Shown here in pieces: positions 1 to 5,437 of a stretch of DNA of 11,098 nt. Source of the stretch: Alphaproteobacteria bacterium (lineage in GTDB: Bacteria; Pseudomonadota; Alphaproteobacteria; Micavibrionales; CSBR16-224); NCBI GenBank assembly GCA_006226225.1, contig SBHI01000130.1, positions 1 to 11,098 of the forward strand. Direction: 5' to 3'. Below the pieces are notes generated by a model. The model was given only the letters and a program-made list of their open reading frames with translations. It ran no database searches and was not told where the DNA came from. How positions within the stretch are numbered: position 1 is the stretch's first letter; every line of letters begins with the position of its first letter. The position numbers were made by a program, and so were the translations under genes.

Positions 1-48
1 CTCTTTATATTCCCGTGCGCCTTGTGCGAATGACTTTTTCACGCCCAT
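1..48 (-). CDS. Start of an unrecognised gene running off the left edge (partial)
   Basis: Reading the minus strand from 48 gives an ATG followed by 15 open codons to the window edge; the peptide is MGVKKSFAQGAREYKE. The start is supported by a purine-rich ribosome binding site (GGATAAGGG) eight bases upstream and by a good promoter about 40 bases further upstream (88-116). I do not recognise the protein from 16 residues. The N-terminus is basic and hydrophilic, so there is no sign of a signal peptide or membrane segment. A competing plus-strand reading frame is open over the same bases but has no start or control signals. Confidence 0.45.
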   Translation of the reverse strand, partial: MGVKKSFAQGAREYKE

Positions 49-87
49 ACTTTTTGCCCTTATCCGTTTATTTGAAATGCGTGCAGA

Positions 88-116
88 AGAATATACCGAA
101 TTATGAAAAAAGTCAA
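88..116 (-). promoter_or_regulatory. Sigma-70-like promoter for the left-edge gene
   Basis: On the minus strand a -35 box TTGACT (116-111) is followed after 17 bases by TATTCT (93-88); an overlapping TATATT (95-90) gives a 15-base spacer. A start near position 80 would leave a leader of about 30 bases before the ATG at 48. The promoter lies just after the stop of the 388-residue gene, so the left-edge gene is probably its own transcription unit. Confidence 0.55.
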
Positions 117-182
117 GCGGGCTTCATGACCGGGGAAGGATGGGCCGGATTATTACAGGACATATACGCTTTAGCGGCGCAA

Positions 183-1349
183 TCACGATGGTTTTGGGGC
201 TGATGGATTTGCGTTCTTCTGCGCTGTCGGTCCTGTTCCCAGTACCGCATCGGCATAGCAAACAAAATCTTCCGCCAGCATAACACTTTCCTTATCGATG
301 GGGCTCTGTGCTTCATCCATCTCTTTTCTAAGCTGCGGCAATATGTTTTTCGCAGTTGCGACCAGCTCTTTTAAATCGGGATTAAACGGATTGATAGACG
401 GATTACTGTCCATCAAAGTTGCCGCCAAATTCATAAGCTTTTCGCTTTGCGTATCAATATCGGTAAAGCGCAGCGCATGAATATCGGCCGATGTTAATGC
501 CTTGTTTCCTTTAATGCCCAGTGCCAATTGTTTCTTAAGGCCGGTCACGGGGCCCCATCCATAGCGCTGGATATTATAGAGCTTGACCTGACGCTGCTGC
601 TGCGTGCCTAAACCGGCGCTCTGCAGTTGCTCCGGCGACAGCATTTTCGGTGCCAATACGGTTGCAACGCCATGCATTGCGTCCAGCATCGCCGAGACGC
701 CGCGCAGCTTTTCCCACAGCTTTGGCACATCATCTTTGCCGAATGCTCTGATGTAATGGGCGGTGGCGATCATATCCGCCTGCGCTTCGTCTGCGCCTGC
801 GCAATGAGCACGTTCATGTTCCAGCGTAAAATAGTTCCACGCATCAGGATCAATATCCGGGAAAATGACATCAGCCGGATCCATAGACAAAACCGTGCGC
901 ACGATATCGGCGGGCGCAGCATGGGTGCGTAAAACAATGATGGCGCTGCTGCGTTCAACATAAGCGTTCTCTCCGACCTCCGGGGCAAACGCGTTTTTCA
1001 TGAGTGGCGCAGTAATTGTAAAACTGGCACCCTTGTTTGTGAGACGGGTCTTTTGCAGTTCCGAATATATTCCTTTGGCAATCATGTCCCGCGTTTTTTC
1101 ACGCTGGACGGGATTTCCGGCAATGGGGTCTGCATGCTTTGTGTGAAACTGTTCAACGATATCTTGCAGAAATGACTGTTCCGGAGCAGACAGCTCTTCA
1201 AACGCGCGATGCCAGAGCTTTTCGGCAGGCAGATTTGCAGGGGCCAGGGCCTCAATATCTTCCGCAGTGACGACTTTCACAGCGACGCCATATGCGAGGC
1301 CGGATTCCAACGTCTCGGTGAATATTTTTTTTGCTTTAATGTCTGCCAT
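183..1349 (-). CDS. Unrecognised 388-residue protein with HExxH zincin motif
   Basis: I do not recognise the family. The start is firm: a perfect AAGGAGGT stands four bases before the ATG. Residues 178-182 read HERAH, the zinc-binding HExxH signature, preceded by a hydrophobic/aromatic stretch (WNYFTLE) and followed by CAGADEAQAD. The spacing gives HExxHxxGxxE (E188), close to the metzincin pattern HExxHxxGxxH/D but with Glu at the third-ligand position, and also ExxAD as in some ImmA-like zincins. The rest looks alpha-helical and soluble; no signal peptide or membrane segment is visible. The tail (about 373-388) is A/P/S/K-rich and probably disordered. It lies 33 bp downstream of the ankyrin gene on the same strand, so the two are probably cotranscribed. 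Peptidase activity is inferred from the motif only; chance occurrence of HExxH is possible. Confidence 0.75.
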   Translation of the reverse strand: MADIKAKKIFTETLESGLAYGVAVKVVTAEDIEALAPANLPAEKLWHRAFEELSAPEQSFLQDIVEQFHTKHADPIAGNPVQREKTRDMIAKGIYSELQKTRLTNKGASFTITAPLMKNAFAPEVGENAYVERSSAIIVLRTHAAPADIVRTVLSMDPADVIFPDIDPDAWNYFTLEHERAHCAGADEAQADMIATAHYIRAFGKDDVPKLWEKLRGVSAMLDAMHGVATVLAPKMLSPEQLQSAGLGTQQQRQVKLYNIQRYGWGPVTGLKKQLALGIKGNKALTSADIHALRFTDIDTQSEKLMNLAATLMDSNPSINPFNPDLKELVATAKNILPQLRKEMDEAQSPIDKESVMLAEDFVCYADAVLGTGPTAQKNANPSAPKPS

Positions 1350-1382
1350 TGTTACCTCCTTATTGTACTGCGAAACGGGATA

Positions 1383-1853
1383 TCAGCGGTATCGCCGTTT
1401 GGCTGTTTCCCGAAAACGCCTCAGGCGTTCATTTCGGTGTTTTTGTTGCCGTGCGCGTGGCACATCTTCTGTAATCAGTTTTACCAAGTCCGGTCGCCCG
1501 AAATTGCGGGCAATCTCTAAGGCGTTTTTTCCGGCATGATTGGTAAGCGATAAATCGGCACCGGCGTCACATAGTATTCTGGCTGCCTCATTACGGCCTT
1601 CACGCACGGCGATCATAAGCGGCGTGTTGCCGGCAGGATCTTGTATATCGACGCTTGCCCCATATTTGATGAGCACATGGATGATCTCGCAATTATTTTT
1701 TTGCACGGCATAAATTAAGGCTGCTTTTCCAAATCTTTCCTTTGTGTTGACATCAAAACCCTCTTGGATCAGTGTTCGGGCAGATGCGATATCTCCTTGT
1801 TCAATCGCTTGAAAAAATTTTTCTGTGATATGTGCGGAATTCTGTTTTCTCAT
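1383..1853 (-). CDS. Ankyrin-repeat protein, 156 residues
   Basis: Small soluble protein built of ankyrin repeats, which mediate protein-protein binding. An N-terminal capping helix pair (about 8-37, with the GDIASARTLI and GFDVN signatures) is followed by repeats at about 41-71, 74-104 (GNTPLMIAVREG, with AGADLS ending the unit) and 107-130 (GKNALEIARNFG). Residues 131-156 form a strongly basic tail rich in R and K. I chose the ATG at 1853 because AAGGAGG lies five bases upstream; a longer frame reaches back to 1946 but its start has no ribosome binding site and lies inside the leader. It is the first gene of a probable two-gene unit with the HExxH protein. The binding partner is unknown; the neighbour is an obvious candidate, but that is inference. 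Confidence 0.85.
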   Translation of the reverse strand: MRKQNSAHITEKFFQAIEQGDIASARTLIQEGFDVNTKERFGKAALIYAVQKNNCEIIHVLIKYGASVDIQDPAGNTPLMIAVREGRNEAARILCDAGADLSLTNHAGKNALEIARNFGRPDLVKLITEDVPRARQQKHRNERLRRFRETAKRRYR

Positions 1854-1877
1854 CACGGCCTCCTTGACAATCAAGCG

Positions 1878-1887
1878 CGTTGCAACG
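1878..1887. repeat. 10-bp perfect palindrome in the ankyrin-gene leader
   Basis: CGTTGCAACG is a perfect palindrome lying between the promoter and the ribosome binding site of the ankyrin gene. It sits in the loop of a possible stem in which TTGAC (1892-1888 in transcript sense) pairs with GTCAA (1868-1864), the latter directly joined to the GGAGG. It could be an operator or a leader hairpin affecting ribosome access; no function is demonstrated. Confidence 0.3.
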
Positions 1888-1975
1888 GTCAATCGACAAC
1901 GCAATATAAATGCCCCTGAGATCCACAATGCCCTTAAATAGCGCATGTCTATGGATGTGACGTGAATATATTGCG

Positions 1976-2004
1976 AGTATTGCTGAAATTTTCTTTTATG
2001 TCAA
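1976..2004 (-). promoter_or_regulatory. Near-consensus sigma-70 promoter for the ankyrin/HExxH unit
   Basis: On the minus strand a perfect -35 box TTGACA (2004-1999) is followed after 17 bases by AATACT (1981-1976). Transcription would begin near 1969, giving a leader of about 115 bases before the ATG at 1853. This is the strongest promoter-like sequence in the window. It overlaps the upstream region of the divergent cmk gene. Confidence 0.6.
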
Positions 2005-2031
2005 TTGTATTGTGCTGTTGATGATTATTAT
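2005..2031 (+). promoter_or_regulatory. Weak candidate promoter for cmk
   Basis: TTGTAT (2005-2010) and TATTAT (2026-2031) are separated by 15 bases on the plus strand, shorter than the optimal 17. A start near 2038 would give a leader of about 20 bases. The -35 abuts the -35 of the divergent ankyrin promoter, so the two may interfere with each other. Confidence 0.25.
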
Positions 2032-2057
2032 GGCGGCAGTCGGCGTTTTCATATAGA

Positions 2058-2780
2058 ATGACATTCATGTCCGAACAATCGCGAAAGGTTATTGTTGCTG
2101 TTGACGGCCCGGCTGCGAGTGGCAAAGGCACATTTGCGAAGGCGCTGGCGGCGCGTCTCGACTATGCCTATCTCGATACGGGGTCGATTTACCGCGCCAT
2201 TGCCCATGAAGTGCTGGAGCGCGGCGGCGACCCGACGAATGTTGAAGATGTCAAACCGGTTCTGGAGACAATTAAATATCCTCTGCCTGATACGGTGTTA
2301 AAAAATCCTGATCTGCGTACGCCGCGGGTCGAGGACGCGACACCGCATATCGGTGCGATGCAGGAAGCGCAGGCCGCCGTTCGCAGTTATCAGGAGGATT
2401 TTGTCAAAAACCCGCCAGATAATGCCGCAGGTGCCGTGCTGGACGGACGCGATGTCGGAACATCTGTCTTCCCGCAGGCCGATGTTAAATTTTATGTTAC
2501 TGCGACACCGGAGGAACGTGCGAAGCGTCGTTACCAACAGCAGAAAGATGACAATCCCGGTCTGACGCCGGAGATGGTGTTAAAAGATATTACCCTGCGT
2601 GATGCGCGGGATATGAACCGCCAATTCTCGCCGCTGCGTCCCGCTGATGATGCGCATATCCTTGATACGACCGAAGACACACCCACCGAGACGCTGGAAA
2701 AAGGTCTTGCCGCTGTGAAAGCCAAGATTGCGCCCCCGCGTATGAAAAACGGCACCGGAAAATTCCGTTTCGGACGTTAG
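2058..2780 (+). CDS. cmk: Cytidylate (CMP/dCMP) kinase
   Basis: Phosphorylates CMP and dCMP with ATP in cytosolic pyrimidine nucleotide synthesis and salvage. The family signatures are all present in order: P-loop GPAASGKGT at 17-25, DTGSIYR at 40-46, the substrate-site GRDVGT at 130-135, FYVTATPEERAKRR at 145-158, the RDxRDxxR motif at 181-187 and SPLRPADDAHILDT at 191-204. At 240 residues it is slightly longer than usual, with a basic C-terminal extension (about 226-240). The start is uncertain: ATG codons occur at 2058 and 2067, and neither has a visible ribosome binding site. In many alphaproteobacteria cmk sits between aroA and rpsA; neither is here, and the downstream gene is convergent with a 40-bp gap, so the gene stands alone. 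Confidence 0.95.
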   Translation: MTFMSEQSRKVIVAVDGPAASGKGTFAKALAARLDYAYLDTGSIYRAIAHEVLERGGDPTNVEDVKPVLETIKYPLPDTVLKNPDLRTPRVEDATPHIGAMQEAQAAVRSYQEDFVKNPPDNAAGAVLDGRDVGTSVFPQADVKFYVTATPEERAKRRYQQQKDDNPGLTPEMVLKDITLRDARDMNRQFSPLRPADDAHILDTTEDTPTETLEKGLAAVKAKIAPPRMKNGTGKFRFGR

Positions 2781-2820
2781 ATACGCTCGGAAAATCAGAT
2801 GTAGTCAGGAAAAGTTGCTT

Positions 2821-3474
2821 TTATCTTTGCGGTTGGCGGTGCTGCTGTTGCGGTGATCCGTGCTGCAAATTGTTTGCTGCACGATTTTGCAGCGCAGACC
2901 AATCGGCGGCGACTTCCTTATGATATTTGACATTCTGCGTCAGTGGCGGAATCACGTCCTTGCCGCGGGCGATGTTGAGGGCATCACGTTCCGGTGTTAT
3001 GGTTTTCAACAGATCTTCCTCAAGCAAAGCCGCCTCATGCATCATTTGATATACGGCATATCCGGCGTGGTTTAAAATTTTCAGCCCTCGTTCTTTGTCC
3101 TGCTCCGGTAAATGATCAACCAGCTCAAACAGCGCATCTGTTTTCAGTTGTTTCGGACTGTGGATATTGATGTCGCAACATTTTGTTGTGTTTGACGGCG
3201 GGTTATCCAGAACATTTTGGAACCGGCTGCGATGTTCTTCGGTGTGGGTGCGTAAATCATCCAGCCGGTCAAAGAAATCCTGCTGTAAATAGGCAAGGGA
3301 GGTGTCGGTCATTGTGTCAATCGTGCCGTGATGGAAATTGCACAGCCCCTGTACCGTATTCCCCCATGTGTTGATATGGGCGCTGACAATATCTTCAAAG
3401 CCGCGCAGTCCGGAACTTTCGACATGGGTGGCAAAAATCCGGAAGCTGCCTGCTTGTATCGTATTATCAGTCAT
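2821..3474 (-). CDS. Unrecognised soluble helical protein, 217 residues
   Basis: I do not recognise this protein. The start has AAGGG seven bases upstream of the ATG. The sequence is hydrophilic, with amphipathic helical stretches (about 56-90, 108-160 and 182-201), many histidines (for example HH at 48-49) and an adjacent CC pair at 99-100. No signal peptide or membrane segment is visible. The last 17 residues (201-217) are rich in Q, H, P and R and are probably disordered, resembling in composition the tail of the neighbouring membrane protein. It is 98 bp downstream of that membrane-protein gene on the same strand and converges on cmk. Cotranscription with the upstream gene is possible but uncertain. 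Confidence 0.65.
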   Translation of the reverse strand: MTDNTIQAGSFRIFATHVESSGLRGFEDIVSAHINTWGNTVQGLCNFHHGTIDTMTDTSLAYLQQDFFDRLDDLRTHTEEHRSRFQNVLDNPPSNTTKCCDINIHSPKQLKTDALFELVDHLPEQDKERGLKILNHAGYAVYQMMHEAALLEEDLLKTITPERDALNIARGKDVIPPLTQNVKYHKEVAADWSALQNRAANNLQHGSPQQQHRQPQR

Positions 3475-3508
3475 TTTCTTTCCCTTCTCACTTCTTTTAT
3501 ATTAGCCT

Positions 3509-3530
3509 TTATTTCTTAACATAGAAATAA
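3509..3530. repeat. AT-rich 8-bp inverted repeat between two co-oriented genes
   Basis: TTATTTCT (3509-3516) and AGAAATAA (3523-3530) are perfect inverted copies around a 6-base loop. It lies between the membrane-protein gene and the 217-residue gene. It lacks a GC-rich stem and, in the minus-strand transcript, a U-run, so it is not a good intrinsic terminator. It could be an operator or a weak hairpin, or chance in AT-rich DNA. Confidence 0.3.
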
Positions 3531-3572
3531 TGCCGCGTTTTTATGAAAGGCAGTTTTTGGCGGCCTGAGATT

Positions 3573-4538
3573 TCATTTGCGCTGCGGCCTCTGGTTGCGC
3601 TTAGGGCCCATTTTGGAAGTGGTTTTCTGGTTGGCGGGTTTCGGTGCTGCGCTAAATTCCTGGGATAATTTACCGGCAGACGGCACAGTTGTCTTGTCCT
3701 GTGACATTTTTGGCGCAGGAATGGTCGCTGAAGGCAGTGCCTGTTTTTTTGGCGTGACAGCGGATTTAATGCCATTCCCTATATCTTTTAGAACTTGTCT
3801 GATGCCGCCCGGGGTAACGCGGCTTTCAATATTTACCAATACGCCAGCACCAATGAGATGCGAGATTGCTGGTAGAAAATTTCCGGTGGCAAAACCAATG
3901 CCAGCAAATACCGTCGTTGCCATGGCGGAAATTATTTTTGGGTGACCGTTACATTCCTGTTTGTTGTTCATGGCATTATACATTGAAATACCAAATGCCA
4001 GCGCGATAGCAGGAAAGGCGATCCAGGCGGCTCCACCCGCCATCAAGCCCGAGAGGGCCGTGCCGACATTGATATAAAGATCCGGGCGTTTAAAGGTCAA
4101 ATTCATAAACTTTTTAAAACCCTTGCCGTGATCTGTTTTTTTGTCGGGAAATTTTTCCGCCCGCATACGCGCGGCGATGCTTTCCGCACTGTTGAAATTT
4201 GCGACAGCAAAAAGGAGGCTGGTTGCCGCAGGCAGAAATGCCCCCATTGCGAGAGAGGTGACGCCCACAACCAGCAAAGACAGGGCGATTGCCTGTAAAG
4301 GTGTTCTGCTGTCGCGTGTAATACGGTCAAGATTAGGGCGTTTTTTTAGAAATTCCGGCTGCATGACGGAGAGGGTTTTGGTTATCGTTGCGATGGATGC
4401 GGCGATGAGTGTTGCGCCAAGGCCAACGGCGTTGGCGTTGGCGGCGAAAAGAAGTGCGTTGCGCACGCCAAAGCCTACACCAGGGTCTGTAACGACCTCT
4501 TGGGTAACCCGCCCCAGATTTTTTTCTCCGTTACTCAT
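3573..4538 (-). CDS. Unrecognised polytopic membrane protein with basic tail, 321 residues
   Basis: I do not recognise the family. Strongly hydrophobic stretches at about 26-54, 81-116, 157-190 and 201-235 suggest six to eight inner-membrane helices, grouped as hairpins. The hairpins look repeated: GAFLPA (99-104) and GNFLPA (219-224) are 120 residues apart, and IAFPA (173-177) lies between them. Each is followed 11-13 residues after its proline by an asparagine; KRPNL (66-70) and KRPDL (150-154) head two of the units. Residues from about 240 to 321 form a long hydrophilic tail rich in K, P, S, T and Q, ending in a basic cluster. The start has only a weak ribosome binding site (GGTGAT). It follows fdhD after 86 bp that contain a probable terminator, so it is likely separate from the fds operon. 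A small-solute transporter is one possibility; no substrate can be named. Confidence 0.75.
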   Translation of the reverse strand: MSNGEKNLGRVTQEVVTDPGVGFGVRNALLFAANANAVGLGATLIAASIATITKTLSVMQPEFLKKRPNLDRITRDSRTPLQAIALSLLVVGVTSLAMGAFLPAATSLLFAVANFNSAESIAARMRAEKFPDKKTDHGKGFKKFMNLTFKRPDLYINVGTALSGLMAGGAAWIAFPAIALAFGISMYNAMNNKQECNGHPKIISAMATTVFAGIGFATGNFLPAISHLIGAGVLVNIESRVTPGGIRQVLKDIGNGIKSAVTPKKQALPSATIPAPKMSQDKTTVPSAGKLSQEFSAAPKPANQKTTSKMGPKRNQRPQRK

Positions 4539-4583
4539 ACATCACCGCCGTTTACATATTATATTACATATTTCAAATATTTG

Positions 4584-4626
4584 CAAAAGAAAAGGAATTG
4601 CTGGAAATAAAGGCGCATATTCCTTT
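4584..4626 (-). terminator. Probable intrinsic terminator of the fds operon
   Basis: In minus-strand sense AAAGGAAT (4626-4619) pairs with ATTCCTTT (4598-4591). The stem continues, after a bulged A, with TGC (4617-4615) pairing to GCA (4601-4599), leaving a 13-base loop. TCTTTTG follows the stem. The stem is AT-rich and starts at the fdhD stop codon, so it may be only a partial terminator, but position and T-rich 3' flank fit the end of the operon. Confidence 0.5.
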
Positions 4627-5434
4627 AGGGGGCGATGATTCTGTCGGGATGGGTGAAGGTTATAAACATCTCTTTCCGTACCAGTGCAGCCAGTGTCAGA
4701 TTGGCGGCATCGGCGAGTGTGACAGCCAGATTTGTCGGCGCTGATATGGCCGCCAATATTGGCGCACCAAAGGAAACGGCTTTTTGAACCATTTCAGAAC
4801 TGCAGCGGCTTGTCAGAAGAACAAAACCGCTTCGCGGAGATATCCCCGCAGTCAGGGAGGCGCCAATCAGCTTATCAAGCGCATTATGGCGGCCGACATC
4901 CTCGCGGAGCAGCATGATATTGCCATCTCCGTCAACGAAGGCCGCACCGTGTACGGCACCGGTTATTTGTTTTTCCGGCTGATGCAGGGGTAAATCATCA
5001 TAGGCTTTATAAATGGCGTTGGCGGAAATCTGCAGGGGGCTTTCAAGCGGCAGCGGCATGCGAAGAGCTTCTTCCAGGCTTTCAATACCGCAAAGGCTGC
5101 AGGAAGTGGAACCGGATAAATTGCGCTTGCGGCGCAGAACACCCATCAAGTTTTCGTCCGGAATTTGTATTGTCAAAAGCAGGCCGTTCTCTTCTTCCCG
5201 GATGTCGATGGATTTTATGTCTGCGGCCTTGTCAATAATGCCTTCGCTCAGACTGAACCCTAGTGCGAAATCTTCCAGATCCTGCGGCGTGCACATCATG
5301 ACAGCATGGGAGATGTCGTTATAAACAAAAGCAACCGGAACTTCGGAGGCGATGTTCTTATCAATCTCTTTCTTGTGTTGGCCCTCCCGGTTATAGGCTT
5401 TGACCGTGACATGTCCTGTGCGCGGATGGCTCAT
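4625..5434 (-). CDS. fdhD: Formate dehydrogenase sulfurtransferase FdhD (FdsC in fds operons)
   Basis: FdhD/FdsC proteins bind bis-MGD and pass sulfur from a cysteine desulfurase to the molybdenum cofactor before its insertion into formate dehydrogenase; they act in the cytosol. The 269-residue length fits the family. Visible signatures are the catalytic CxxC in STSCSLCG (C112, C115), GAVHGAA at 159-165, the highly conserved EDVGRHNALDKLIG at 178-191 and SRCSSEMVQKA at 209-219. The ATG lies 3 bases after the fdsA stop, implying translational coupling; its own ribosome binding site is weak (GCGGA inside the end of fdsA). It is the last gene of the fds unit. The assignment to the family is secure; whether it serves only this enzyme is inferred from context. 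Confidence 0.95.
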   Translation of the reverse strand: MSHPRTGHVTVKAYNREGQHKKEIDKNIASEVPVAFVYNDISHAVMMCTPQDLEDFALGFSLSEGIIDKAADIKSIDIREEENGLLLTIQIPDENLMGVLRRKRNLSGSTSCSLCGIESLEEALRMPLPLESPLQISANAIYKAYDDLPLHQPEKQITGAVHGAAFVDGDGNIMLLREDVGRHNALDKLIGASLTAGISPRSGFVLLTSRCSSEMVQKAVSFGAPILAAISAPTNLAVTLADAANLTLAALVRKEMFITFTHPDRIIAP

Positions 5435-5437
5435 AAT

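Noticed and set aside
2..106. Plus-strand frame open from the left edge for 34 codons, readable as the C-terminus of a membrane protein
   Set aside because: The minus strand over the same bases has a promoter, ribosome binding site and start codon. The plus frame has no start inside the window and no supporting signal.
15..203. Plus-strand frame of 62 codons
   Set aside because: No ribosome binding site, runs through the left-edge promoter and into the end of the 388-residue gene; no recognisable motif.
1854..1946. N-terminal extension of the ankyrin protein to an ATG at 1946
   Set aside because: No ribosome binding site at 1946, and the added residues are not ankyrin-like; AAGGAGG is correctly placed for the ATG at 1853.
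3543..3578. 11-codon minus-strand frame whose ATG overlaps the stop of the membrane-protein gene
   Set aside because: Too short and without any motif; the ATGA overlap is easily produced by chance.
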